This document shows, in pieces, positions 27,849 through 36,151 of a DNA stretch of 37,184 nucleotides. The notes under the pieces are model-generated. The model did no database searches. It saw nothing but the letters and a program-made list of their open reading frames with translations, and was not told the origin of the DNA. The position numbers and the translations under genes are program-made. The DNA is from Bacteroidales bacterium (lineage in GTDB: Bacteria > Bacteroidota > Bacteroidia > Bacteroidales > UBA10428): the NCBI GenBank assembly GCA_016935355.1, contig JAFGRC010000066.1:1-37184 (forward strand), read 5' to 3'. Position 1 is the stretch's first letter, and every line of letters begins with the position of its first letter.

Positions 27849-28787
27849 ATGAAAGCCATCATAGAACCGGTTGATCGCAGCATTCTGGAGAAAGAGCTGA
27901 AAAAGTTCAAAGTGATGCGACGTACAAACAATGGCAGTAATCTGTTATATGTCGTTACAGCTCATGACTCGCCGAATGTAATGACCGAAATCGGCAGGTT
28001 GCGTGAGATCTCTTTCCGGGTAGCGGGCGGAGGAACCGGTAAAGAACTGGATATTGATTTTTATGATACCATGGCGGACCCTTATAAGCAGTTGATCGTA
28101 TGGGATCCGAAAATGAAAGAGATTCTGGGGGGATACAGGTTCTTTATTTGTTCTGAAGCCATTACCGATGAGGATGGAAATTGCAATCTTGCAACAGCCC
28201 GGATGTTTAAGTTTTCAAAGAAATTCCGGGAAGAGTATATACCATATATGATTGAGCTGGGACGTTCATTTGTCCAGCCGGCTTACCAGTCAACCGGTCG
28301 CCGGAGCAAGGGCCTTTATGTACTCGATAACCTCTGGGACGGGTTGGGGGCCATCTGGCTAAAGAATCCTCAGATCAAGTATTTTTTTGGTAAAGTGACC
28401 ATGTACACAACATACAATCGTGAGGCAAGGGACCTGATTCTCCATTTCTTTGAAAAGTATTATCCCGACAGGGATCATCTCGTCAGACCTTATGATCCGG
28501 TTGAGATCACGACGGACCGGAAATTACTGGAATCGATCCTTTGCGGAGGCAATTACGATGAAGATTATAAACTCCTGTCGCAGAATGTCAGGGCAAGGGG
28601 TGAGACCATCCCTCCGCTGATCAATGCTTACATGAAGCTTTCACCCAGCATGAAAGTATTCGGAACGGCAATGAATTATTCTTTTGGTGACGTTGAGGAA
28701 ACCGCCTGCATGGTTGCCCTTGATGAAATGTACGTTCATAGAATTGAACGGCACCTTAAAACAAACTTCCGAAAGATCAGGCGGTGA
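27849..28787 (+). CDS. GNAT-superfamily acyltransferase, OlsB/GlsB-like (PF13444 type)
   Basis: A 312-residue protein with the acyl-ACP-dependent GNAT pattern of PF13444. It shows TEIGRLREISFRVAGGGTG (family entry block), LIVWDPKMKEILGGYRFF (GNAT strand turn) and the hallmark MIELGRSFVQPAYQ, which corresponds to EIGRS-V-P-Y in OlsB. OlsB makes lyso-ornithine lipid, and the Bacteroides relative GlsB makes N-acyl glycine. An aminolipid role is therefore plausible, but the amino-acid substrate cannot be read from the sequence. No separate O-acyltransferase (OlsA/GlsA) is visible nearby. The extra ~100 C-terminal residues beyond the GNAT core are typical of the longer Bacteroidota members. It has no signal peptide. 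It follows gcvH by 62 bases and converges on yjbQ with one base between the stops. Confidence 0.75.
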   Translation: MKAIIEPVDRSILEKELKKFKVMRRTNNGSNLLYVVTAHDSPNVMTEIGRLREISFRVAGGGTGKELDIDFYDTMADPYKQLIVWDPKMKEILGGYRFFICSEAITDEDGNCNLATARMFKFSKKFREEYIPYMIELGRSFVQPAYQSTGRRSKGLYVLDNLWDGLGAIWLKNPQIKYFFGKVTMYTTYNREARDLILHFFEKYYPDRDHLVRPYDPVEITTDRKLLESILCGGNYDEDYKLLSQNVRARGETIPPLINAYMKLSPSMKVFGTAMNYSFGDVEETACMVALDEMYVHRIERHLKTNFRKIRR

Positions 28788-28788
28788 A

Positions 28789-29193
28789 TCAGCAGGGAAA
28801 AATTGTCACAATGATCTTACGGTCATCCCTTGGTCCGTCAAATTCACAAAGAAAAACATTTTGCCAGGTCGACAGACCCAGATTGTAATTGATGATCGGG
28901 ATGGATTCAGACGGACCTATAAGACCTGACTTGAGATGTGCATCACCATTATTATCCTGATGGTCATGCTGCCAGACTCCCGGAGGTATCAGTGTTTTCA
29001 GCAGATTGAGCATATCATGCTGAACGGATTCATCCCAGTTTTCCTGTATCATGATTGCAGCAGTTGCGCCCTGTACATAAATATGTACCACCCCTGTTTT
29101 CACGTTGCTGTCGCTTACAATCTTCTTGACCTTTTCCGTGATGTCATACAGTCCGTTATGACTATCCGTAGTGATTTCAATTGTTTTCTGCAT
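28789..29193 (-). CDS. YjbQ/UPF0047-family protein
   Basis: A 134-residue protein of the YjbQ (UPF0047) family. I start it at ATG 29193 (MQKTIEITTD). The frame opens 18 codons earlier, but that extension (MLYLLYLGIKYRNKEIQE) is not part of the family. Conserved residues are VQGATAAIMIQEN (42-52), the metal-binding His cluster WQHDHQDNNGDAHLKSGLIG (His76, His78, His86) and the terminal DGPRDDRKIIVTIF. Members have been reported to have thiamine-phosphate synthase activity, but the physiological role is unsettled. The gene is convergent with the GNAT acyltransferase and divergent from the GSCFA gene. Confidence 0.9.
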   Translation of the reverse strand: MQKTIEITTDSHNGLYDITEKVKKIVSDSNVKTGVVHIYVQGATAAIMIQENWDESVQHDMLNLLKTLIPPGVWQHDHQDNNGDAHLKSGLIGPSESIPIINYNLGLSTWQNVFLCEFDGPRDDRKIIVTIFPC

Positions 29194-29269
29194 TTCCTGA
29201 ATTTCTTTATTCCGGTATTTGATCCCTAAATATAATAAATACAACAATAAAACGGTCCCGAAAATGGCT

Positions 29270-29277
29270 TATATTTG
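29270..29277 (+). promoter_or_regulatory. Possible -7 box upstream of the GSCFA gene
   Basis: TATATTTG matches the Bacteroidota TAnnTTTG pattern perfectly and lies on the coding strand of the GSCFA gene, 122 bases before its ATG. No TTG is present about 20 bases upstream, so this is tentative. Confidence 0.3.
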
Positions 29278-29399
29278 TTTTGCCAGGAGAATTACAAGCA
29301 GCTTTTGCAGGGTTCTGAAAACAACCTGGAAATGACATGAACAGTATCCTTTCTGTATTACATAAATAATTATATTTTAATTACCCGGGAGACTTTAAG

Positions 29400-30398
29400 A
29401 TGAGTGACAGGTTCCGGACCATAATCAACATTCCAGATCCGCCTTTCAGTGTCAGTTATGATTCAAAGTGCCTGTTCACAGGATCATGCTTCACGGAGAC
29501 GATTGGTGAAAGGATGGTGCGGTTTAAATATCCTGTTGTCTGCAATCCCTTTGGAATATTGTACAACCCTTCCAGTATCGGTAAGTGCCTGCGGATGCTG
29601 ATGAGCGACAGGTTGTATACTGAAGGCGATCTTTATTTTCATAACGGTTTGTGGATCAGCCTGGACCATCATTCTTCATTCAGTAATACCGACCGGCAAA
29701 TATGCCTTTCCGGAATAAACAAATCATTGGTTGATTCCCGGAAATTTCTGAAACGGTGCAGATTTTTATTCATTACCTTCGGAACAGCCTGGCTTTATAT
29801 TTTCAGGGAAACCGGACAAATTGTCTCAAATTGTCACAAAATACCGGCTGCCCAATTTGAGCGAAAGCTTCTTGAACCCGGAGAGATCATTTCTGATTAT
29901 CATGCTCTGATCCGGGAATTGTATCATTACAATCCGGACTTACAGATGATATTTACGGTTAGTCCCATCAGGCACATGAAAGACGGGGCTTTCAGTAATC
30001 AGGTAAGCAAATCTACACTGATCCTGGCCATATATAAATTGCAGAACCTGATTGGAAATATTCATTATTTCCCTGCCTATGAAATATTTATGGACGAACT
30101 GAGAGATTACCGGTTTTATGCCGATGATATGTTACATCCTTCAGGATTGGGAATTGCATATGTATGGGACAGGTTTTGCGAAACCTATATGGATAAGCCG
30201 TCACGAGTCATTATGGCGGCGGTAGAGAAAATCCGAAAAGCACTGGCACACCGGCCATTACAGACAGGATCACAGGATTATTTAACTTTTATTGACCAGA
30301 CCAGGCGGCAGATAGAGCAATTGCAGAAAGCATGTTCTTTTCTGGATTTCAGTGATGAGATCAAAAAGCTTGATGACATCGTAAAAAATCGTGAGTGA
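29400..30398 (+). CDS. GSCFA-domain protein
   Basis: A 332-residue member of the GSCFA family (PF08885), an SGNH-hydrolase-like group of unknown substrate. Named motifs are present: TGSCFTETIG (GSCF at 28-31, with the presumed nucleophile Ser29), CNPFGILYNP (49-52 block), FGTAWLY (127-133), FTVSPIRHMKDG (His192) and YADDMLHPSG (Asp242/243, His246). The Ser, Asp and His positions are consistent with an SGNH-type esterase triad, although activity is inferred. There is no signal peptide, so it is probably cytoplasmic. The last ~75 residues form a helical tail (FIDQTRRQIEQLQKACSFLD). It is transcribed alone and converges on the LVIVD lipoprotein gene. Start ATG 29400. Confidence 0.88.
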   Translation: MSDRFRTIINIPDPPFSVSYDSKCLFTGSCFTETIGERMVRFKYPVVCNPFGILYNPSSIGKCLRMLMSDRLYTEGDLYFHNGLWISLDHHSSFSNTDRQICLSGINKSLVDSRKFLKRCRFLFITFGTAWLYIFRETGQIVSNCHKIPAAQFERKLLEPGEIISDYHALIRELYHYNPDLQMIFTVSPIRHMKDGAFSNQVSKSTLILAIYKLQNLIGNIHYFPAYEIFMDELRDYRFYADDMLHPSGLGIAYVWDRFCETYMDKPSRVIMAAVEKIRKALAHRPLQTGSQDYLTFIDQTRRQIEQLQKACSFLDFSDEIKKLDDIVKNRE

Positions 30399-30421
30399 TG
30401 ATAAACGGATTGCACTGTTCC

Positions 30422-31711
30422 TTAAAATTGAGAAAGGGGTATCATGCTGATCAGACTGATGTTTTCAGGATCAGAATAATCATACTGGAATAATCCGTTG
30501 CTCCCGGTCATGATCAGCATATCACCCAGCGGTATGACATCATAGGCATTAATGTCGGGATAGACCTTAATCTGGTTTTTATCGAGTTCATAAGGATTGC
30601 TGGCATCATAAATTTTAAGTCCCGCATCCCCGTCACAAACAAAAAGCAGGTTGCTGTCAATTCCCAGACCGTAAGGTTCAACCATATTATATTCTTTTAC
30701 CAGTTTGGGTTTTGCGATATCCGCAATGTTGATCACATCCAGCTTGCTTTCATTATCACCGCAAATGTTCCCGGCGCGGAGCGTGACGTAAGCAAAAAAG
30801 CCGGAAACTACGACAGGATCACAGCTGGTTGCATGCCAGAAAGCGGAAATATATTCCGGATTTAAAGGATCTTCAAGACTGTATATATACATACCTGTTC
30901 TGCTGCCGATAAACAGTTTATCCTGGTATGGGAAAAGGGTTTCTATGTCCCATCCGATATACACTTTATTTACCGGTGCCGGATCAGAGGCAGTACTGAC
31001 CTGAAACACGTGCAGAACGGAATTATTGACTGCATAAAGGTAATCATCATACAATGTAAAACACGCCATTGAGCCTCCGACACCCGATTGTGAAACCACG
31101 GAGCCATTCCCTGAACCGTTCCCTGAACTTCCGCCTGCATTCAGGACCAGGAAGTCGGTATTGTATTCCGGATATTGCCGGTATGTCATTCCGGAATGAG
31201 TCACCTCAACAGTCTTTTCCGTTTCCCTCCAACCGATAACTATGCCTTTTTCCTCATCTACTTCCTCAGCAATACCGTTATTATAAACGGGCACCATATA
31301 CGGGAAAACGTCTTCAACCCGGCTGACTTCAGTGATGTTGCTGATGTCGCTGATATCGACGGCTACCAGATCAATATAGCTGTCGGCATAAAGAATATTT
31401 TCCCTGACTGCCATATCAACATTTCCGGGGATCTCTATAAATTGAACGATTTCGGGAGCGGAAGGATCACTGTTGTCGATGATGTGAATTCCTTTCTGAT
31501 ATTCGTTTATGAAAATATAGTCATCTTTGAAGTAGATCTTTCCGGGCTGGACAATTCCCTGGCTTCCGGAAGTCTTTATTGAACTTCTCAGTACGTCATA
31601 AGTCAGGTAAACGGGCTTATTGACAATGTAAGTATCTTCAATAGTGTCGCTGCAGCTTAAGAACACAGCAGGCAGAGCCATCAGGAATATTAAATAAAAG
31701 TATGGTTTCAT
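30422..31711 (-). CDS. LVIVD-repeat lipoprotein
   Basis: A 429-residue lipoprotein. The N-terminus MKPYFYLIFLMALPAVFLSC is a signal peptide with lipobox ending at Cys20, followed by SDTIED, an acidic stretch reminiscent of the Bacteroidota surface-export signal. The body has LVIVD-type beta-propeller repeats: KGIHIIDNSDPSAPEIVQFI, YIDLVAVDISDISNITEV, TGMYIYSLEDPLNPEYIS, SKLDVINIADIAKPKLV and AGLKIYDASNPYELDKN. A Gly/Ser/Asn-rich loop (GGSSGNGSGNGS) interrupts the propeller near residue 195. The family is of unknown function; a cell-surface binding or scaffold role is likely. It is convergent with the GSCFA gene (23-base gap). Start ATG 31711. Confidence 0.85.
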   Translation of the reverse strand: MKPYFYLIFLMALPAVFLSCSDTIEDTYIVNKPVYLTYDVLRSSIKTSGSQGIVQPGKIYFKDDYIFINEYQKGIHIIDNSDPSAPEIVQFIEIPGNVDMAVRENILYADSYIDLVAVDISDISNITEVSRVEDVFPYMVPVYNNGIAEEVDEEKGIVIGWRETEKTVEVTHSGMTYRQYPEYNTDFLVLNAGGSSGNGSGNGSVVSQSGVGGSMACFTLYDDYLYAVNNSVLHVFQVSTASDPAPVNKVYIGWDIETLFPYQDKLFIGSRTGMYIYSLEDPLNPEYISAFWHATSCDPVVVSGFFAYVTLRAGNICGDNESKLDVINIADIAKPKLVKEYNMVEPYGLGIDSNLLFVCDGDAGLKIYDASNPYELDKNQIKVYPDINAYDVIPLGDMLIMTGSNGLFQYDYSDPENISLISMIPLSQF

Positions 31712-31928
31712 AATTTCCGGTTTTTTGGTTTATAATCAGGATGAACCGGGGTGATAAAGGTTGCGTGAAAATTGGAACAGGTTTCATGAAAAAAATTTTT
31801 GACGCAACCTGCAACGCATTTCTTCATCATGACAACAGGTATTTCAATTCTTAACCAGAACAATTACAATCCCGGACGCAGCATAAGATCCTGTTACAGC
31901 CAGCTTCCGGATACAAATCATACTCATT

Positions 31929-32642
31929 ATGAAAAAGTTAATGCTATTTTGTATTATTTTAATGTTGTTTTCTCATGTATTGGCCCAGGAGACCAATGAT
32001 GTGTTGTATTTGCACAACGGCAGCATCATCAGGGGCAATATCATCCAGTACAATGACACCATTGTTAAAATCCTGACAGTCGGGGATAATGTCTTCGCAT
32101 ATACTCCGGATCAAATCAGAAATATCGTAATAGAACCTGTTCCCAGGAAGGAGGCTGCCATCAGCGATAGCGGTTTTTTCAATTTTTTCTCAGCCGGTTT
32201 ATTATTTGGACATTCGGGTGATGAAAAACCTGCACCTTTTTCTGCTTTGATCGAGAGCGTATACAAGTATAAGGAAAATTATGCAACGGGTGTTTTCATA
32301 GGTTTTGAACAGTTAAAGGAAAACATTGTACCCATGGGGATTACATTTAAATACATGATACCTGTAAAAAAACCCGCTATTCTGATAGGGGTTTCGGGAG
32401 GCTATGCAAATCCGGTCGAAAAGCCCAAAGATGAATATATTACAAAAGCAAAAGGGGGCATTATTTTTGGTGCTGAAGCAGGTATCATCCTCCCTTTGGG
32501 TGACGGTTACGGAATTTTTGTTTCTGCAGGATACCGGTATACAGGACTCAATTATGACATAGAGGACTGGTGGCTGGGAGATTATAAAAGAAAGATCAAA
32601 TTCAACAGGCTGCTGATCAGAATGGGGATTTCAATTTTCTGA
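31929..32642 (+). CDS. Secreted/outer-membrane protein of unknown function
   Basis: A 237-residue protein with a clean Sec signal (MKKLMLFCIILMLFSHVLAQ, ~1-20). The mature start, TNDVLYLHNGSIIRGNIIQY, is a short beta motif (LxNGSxIRGxI) found at the N-terminus of many secreted Bacteroidota proteins. The rest, with SALIESVYKYKENYATGVFIGFEQL, FKYMIPVKKPAILIGVSGG and YGIFVSAGYRYTGL, looks like strands of a small outer-membrane barrel and ends KFNRLLIRMGISIF. I do not recognise a named family. Its 3' end overlaps the convergent TPR-PD40-SPOR gene by 26 bases. Start ATG 31929. Confidence 0.75.
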   Translation: MKKLMLFCIILMLFSHVLAQETNDVLYLHNGSIIRGNIIQYNDTIVKILTVGDNVFAYTPDQIRNIVIEPVPRKEAAISDSGFFNFFSAGLLFGHSGDEKPAPFSALIESVYKYKENYATGVFIGFEQLKENIVPMGITFKYMIPVKKPAILIGVSGGYANPVEKPKDEYITKAKGGIIFGAEAGIILPLGDGYGIFVSAGYRYTGLNYDIEDWWLGDYKRKIKFNRLLIRMGISIF

Positions 32643-34605
32643 CAAAGGCATCAGAATAGCCCAGTTGCCGGATGATCTCCAAAGCAGCCCGGGCCTCTTC
32701 CAGGGTTTCATATTCACCCGTCGAATACCTGCAGAATATATCATCTCCCTTTGTGACAGTGACCGCTGCCAGATTTTTAAAGTTTGACATGTCAACAACA
32801 GGTCCGGGAACTGCCATAACCTGGACCGTATAGTTCGGAACGACATCTTTTTTAATAATAAATGCATCTCCGTATCCTTTTTCTGAAAGCTCGTTCTTCA
32901 GTGTTTCAGCCTGACCGATATTCAGGGTAATACCCCATGTATACCGGTACCACTGGTCTTCACCATATGTGACCGAAACATCCGGAATATCCCTGAAATA
33001 TGTCAGATCAACAGGTTTTTTCAGAGCCATCATCTGAATGGTATATGCTTTGGGCTCAAAGGTGTATCCGGTTTCAACGGCGGGGGTTTCCGAATGTGAA
33101 TCCGGGAGTTCGGATGCAGCAGTTTCCTTTGAAGGCAGGGTTTCCTCCTGTGCAGATAATGCAGGCTCTTCGGGGATGAATTCTTCTGTTACCAGGTACT
33201 CCGTTAATACATCAGTTTCCTGCTGAACAAGGAGTTCCGGTTCTTCAGGAATGGCATTCTGTATTGTTGTGGTTTCCGCTTCTTCAATCACGTCACTTTG
33301 TGTTAACATGATATCGGAAACCGGAGAAGGCAGAATATCAATAAGATAGATATCATAACTCCCGTAAGAATCTTCGTTTCTCATGGCATAATATCCGGAG
33401 TTACCGTCTTCCAGCGGAAAATAAAAGTAATTGTTATCTGTTGTATTGATGGGATATCCAAGATTAACAGGTTTTGCAGCAGGATCTGACAGGTCAATCC
33501 GGAAAATATCGGATCCGCCCATACCTTCATGTCCTTCTGAGCTGAAAAACAATGTTTTACCATCGGGTGAGATAAAAGGAGTGTCTTCATTGAACAGCGT
33601 GTTGATCTCAGGACCCAGGTTTACCGGTTTGCTCCATTTACCCTTTTTATTCAGTGTTGATTTGTAAATGTCCAGATCCCCCTCTCCTCCTTTGCGGTCG
33701 CTTGTAAAAAATAATGTTTGGCCATCAGCTGTTATGCTGACGTGTGTTTCGTTCGATTTGCCGTTGACCGGTTTATCCATTTTTTCAGCTCTTGCCCATC
33801 TGTTCCGGTTATAAGTGCTGTAGTAAATATCGGAATCGAAAGGATCACGGGCGACAAGATAAAGTGTTTTTCCATCGTATGAAAGGCTTGAAGTATTAAA
33901 CATTTTGCTGGATCCGCCCAGCTGGGAAGTGATGTTTCCGGGTTCCCCCCAAACACCATTCGTCAGTGTCGTGTAAAAAATATCATATCCCTGCCTGCTT
34001 CCCGGACTTGTATATGCGAGAGATTGACCGTCACCTGAAACGACCGGATTAGCATTGGAACTTTCGTTGTTCACCGGGCCGCCGACATTCGTTGCAAGCA
34101 GACTGACGGGATTCTGCTGCATTCCCAGAGCGTTGTGACAGCTTCTGATGTACTGGTCAATGAGCAGGTTGTTATACTCATCGCGCGGATTCAGGAGTTC
34201 CTTGTACGATTGGTAAGCCTTAACAGCTTTATCAAGCTGATTGTCCACCCGGTACGCACTTCCAAGAAAAAAATATGCGTCAATGGGTGCATTCATTTCT
34301 TTGAATGAACCTGGATTATATTTTTCCGATACCTTCTCGACGGCTTCCTCCAGGTATTGAATAGCAGTCTTTTTCTCACTTTCGGTGTTCAGATAGCATA
34401 TTCCGATTTTATATTTAATATCGGCATTGTCGGGTTCCGATTTCAGTATATTCTGATATAACCTGATTGCCCTGTCATACTCCTGCATCATCAGATAATA
34501 ATCTGCATCAAGCTTGGCATCATTGTTTCTGCTTGAATATTGGGCAGATACACATATTGTTATAAGCGAGAAGATAATTATGAACCTGAAAGATTTCATG
34601 AACAT
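32617..34605 (-). CDS. Envelope protein with TPR, PD40 propeller and two SPOR domains
   Basis: A 662-residue exported protein. The signal peptide is MFMKSFRFIIIFSLITICVSAQ; translation could also begin at the second Met, 34599. Order of domains: TPR-like repeats (~25-160, YDRAIRLYQNILKSEPDNADIKYKIG); a PD40/WD40-like propeller (~175-430) with TADGQTLFFTSDRKGG and SPDGKTLFFSSEGHEG; an acidic Glu/Pro-rich linker (~430-515); and two SPOR domains (~521-590 and 592-660), starting YTIQMMALKKPV and YTVQVMAVPGPV. The TPR-PD40 part resembles PorE-like proteins, in which an OmpA domain binds peptidoglycan. Here SPOR domains, which bind denuded glycan strands, take its place. A role in the cell envelope is inferred. 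Confidence 0.82.
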   Translation of the reverse strand: MFMKSFRFIIIFSLITICVSAQYSSRNNDAKLDADYYLMMQEYDRAIRLYQNILKSEPDNADIKYKIGICYLNTESEKKTAIQYLEEAVEKVSEKYNPGSFKEMNAPIDAYFFLGSAYRVDNQLDKAVKAYQSYKELLNPRDEYNNLLIDQYIRSCHNALGMQQNPVSLLATNVGGPVNNESSNANPVVSGDGQSLAYTSPGSRQGYDIFYTTLTNGVWGEPGNITSQLGGSSKMFNTSSLSYDGKTLYLVARDPFDSDIYYSTYNRNRWARAEKMDKPVNGKSNETHVSITADGQTLFFTSDRKGGEGDLDIYKSTLNKKGKWSKPVNLGPEINTLFNEDTPFISPDGKTLFFSSEGHEGMGGSDIFRIDLSDPAAKPVNLGYPINTTDNNYFYFPLEDGNSGYYAMRNEDSYGSYDIYLIDILPSPVSDIMLTQSDVIEEAETTTIQNAIPEEPELLVQQETDVLTEYLVTEEFIPEEPALSAQEETLPSKETAASELPDSHSETPAVETGYTFEPKAYTIQMMALKKPVDLTYFRDIPDVSVTYGEDQWYRYTWGITLNIGQAETLKNELSEKGYGDAFIIKKDVVPNYTVQVMAVPGPVVDMSNFKNLAAVTVTKGDDIFCRYSTGEYETLEEARAALEIIRQLGYSDAFVRKLKSPF

Positions 34606-34824
34606 TCTGATCCTGCTGATGATGGTTATAGTTAATTATTGCGTTTCTTACAATGTAAAAATTATACGGTTATCCAACTCTTTTGTTCTGAATCAGTTAA
34701 AAATAAGTGCATTTTTTACAAAAAAGTCTGTAAAAACTCAAATGATATCAACAATATTATGACAACATGTGCGGTATTTTGTAACTTTAAACTGTATTTT
34801 GTCTTGCATACTAAAAGATAAGTC

Positions 34825-35616
34825 ATGGAAACCTTACCTGCATGTCTGGTCAGAGATCAACTGCAGATTCTTGGCAGGGATATCCTCACTACATTCATGA
34901 TGAACTTCCACCCAATGATATTTATGGTTGGATTGCTGTTCGTGTCAAGCTGCAAAGGACATTCGCAGGATGCTGACATTTTTAAAACCCGGAGGGAACA
35001 AATGGTGCGGCAACAGATCGAAGCAAGAGGCATCAGGGATGAACGTGTGCTGGACGCCATGAGGAAAGTTGAACGCCATTTGTTTATGCCTTCAGAGCTT
35101 GCATCCAGAGCTTATGGGGATTTTCCGCTACCGATCGGATACGATCAGACCATTTCACAGCCGTATATTGTTGCATTCATGACTGAAGCGCTTGATCTTG
35201 AACCTGCCGACAAAGTGCTTGAAGTGGGTACAGGATCGGGGTACCAGGCAGCAATACTTGCAGAGATCTGTGATACGGTATATACCATTGAAATAGTACC
35301 GGAACTGGCAGCAAGGGCTGAAAGTCTCCTGAAAGTGTTACATTATGATAATGTTCTGGTCAGGACCGGCGATGGATATCAGGGATGGCCCGAACACAGT
35401 CCGTTTGACGCGATCATCGTAACCTGCTCTCCGACACATGTTCCGGAACCGCTGGTTGCGCAGCTTGCTGAGGGCGGCAAAATGATCATACCGGTTGGAG
35501 AGCAGTTCAATCAAAGCCTGGTATTAATGGAAAAACGCAAGGGCAGGCTCAGCCAAACAAGCGTGCTGGCCGTTCGTTTTGTCCCCATGGTCGACGAAAA
35601 TCAGAAGGAATATTAG
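34825..35616 (+). CDS. pcm: Protein-L-isoaspartate O-methyltransferase with lipoprotein-type signal
   Basis: A 263-residue PIMT. The SAM-binding motif VLEVGTGSGYQAAIL (131-145) and the family block LPIGYDQTISQPYIVAFMTEAL are clear. IIVTCSPTHVPEPLVAQLAEGGKMIIPVG completes the catalytic domain, which begins at about residue 53. The enzyme methylates isoaspartyl residues in damaged proteins using SAM. Unusually, a hydrophobic stretch ending in VSSCKGHSQD (Cys43) precedes the domain and looks like a lipoprotein signal. The first ATG (34825) gives a long n-region; ATG 34897 or 34900 (MNFHPMIFMVGLLFV) would give a conventional signal peptide. An exported PIMT raises the question of where SAM would come from. 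It lies 208 bases upstream of the blaI-like gene's operator zone and is divergent from the SPOR gene. Confidence 0.88.
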   Translation: METLPACLVRDQLQILGRDILTTFMMNFHPMIFMVGLLFVSSCKGHSQDADIFKTRREQMVRQQIEARGIRDERVLDAMRKVERHLFMPSELASRAYGDFPLPIGYDQTISQPYIVAFMTEALDLEPADKVLEVGTGSGYQAAILAEICDTVYTIEIVPELAARAESLLKVLHYDNVLVRTGDGYQGWPEHSPFDAIIVTCSPTHVPEPLVAQLAEGGKMIIPVGEQFNQSLVLMEKRKGRLSQTSVLAVRFVPMVDENQKEY

Positions 35617-35726
35617 TTGGGTAACAACCCGAGGGGGTGTCTTTGGTGTATCCCGGGGTATATTGGGATGTCCGCAAACCCTTTCACCGTAAGCCTTGAG
35701 GACAAAAAAATACTTCTCATAAAAAT

Positions 35727-35763
35727 AACTGAAAATTTAGTTGCAAAACTGAAAAATTAGTTG
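35727..35763. promoter_or_regulatory. Two tandem dyad operators for the BlaI-type repressor
   Basis: Two near-identical 17-base copies, AACTGAAAATTTAGTTG (35727-35743) and AACTGAAAAATTAGTTG (35747-35763), begin exactly 20 bases apart. Each is a near-palindrome with AACT and AGTT ends, the half-site style of BlaI/MecI repressors. Both overlap the predicted promoter of the repressor gene, indicating autoregulation. The 20-base period puts both dimers on the same DNA face. Binding is inferred. Confidence 0.7.
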
Positions 35764-35771
35764 TATAATTG
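35741..35771 (+). promoter_or_regulatory. Predicted promoter of the blaI-type operon
   Basis: TTG at 35741-35743 and TATAATTG at 35764-35771 (one mismatch to TAnnTTTG) are separated by 20 bases, the normal spacing in this phylum. The start site would fall around 35777, about ten bases before the GTG start codon. The -33 box lies inside the first operator and the -7 box begins directly after the second. Confidence 0.5.
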
Positions 35772-35786
35772 CTTAAAATTTTCACA

Positions 35787-36149
35787 GTGAATAAACTTAC
35801 CCGGAAAGAGGAAGAACTGATGCAGATCCTGTGGGACATTAAAAAGGGTTTTGTAAAGGATATTCTGGACAGATACCCGGATCCGAAACCGCACTACAAT
35901 ACGGTTTCTTCCATCGTGAGGTTGCTGCAGGATAAGGGTTTTATCGGTCACAAGGAATACGGTAACACACATGAGTATTATCCGAAAGTTGCCCGGGAGG
36001 AATACCGGAAACATTTCATAAAATATGTGATCCGGGATTATTTTGATGGTTCTTACCGGAATGTGGTGACCTATTTTGTCGAAGAAGAAAAAATCAAACC
36101 TGAAGACCTGGATGAGATCATTAAGATGATCAGAAATAAAAGGCAATAG
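35787..36149 (+). CDS. BlaI/MecI-family transcriptional repressor
   Basis: A 120-residue winged-helix repressor of the BlaI/MecI/CopY family (Penicillinase_R). LTRKEEELMQILWDIKKGFV forms helix 1, and the recognition region is PKPHYNTVSSIVRLLQDKGFI with the wing GHKEYGNTHEYYP. The C-terminal half (YFVEEEKIKPEDLDEIIKMI) is the dimerisation part. I choose GTG 35787 (MNKLTRKEEELM). The open frame extends to a TTG at 35769, but that codon lies within the -7 box. Such repressors are released by proteolysis triggered by the neighbouring M56 sensor. It sits behind two tandem dyads that it probably binds, and ends two bases before the M56 gene. Confidence 0.93.
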   Translation: MNKLTRKEEELMQILWDIKKGFVKDILDRYPDPKPHYNTVSSIVRLLQDKGFIGHKEYGNTHEYYPKVAREEYRKHFIKYVIRDYFDGSYRNVVTYFVEEEKIKPEDLDEIIKMIRNKRQ

Positions 36150-36151
36150 CA

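Noticed and set aside
31799-31999. 66-residue plus-strand frame overlapping the start of the small secreted-protein gene
   Set aside because: It overlaps a well-supported gene with a signal peptide in another frame and has no recognisable features.
35617-35700. G-rich segment after pcm as a possible terminator
   Set aside because: Only 4-5 bp stems can form and no U-run follows, so I cannot support a terminator.
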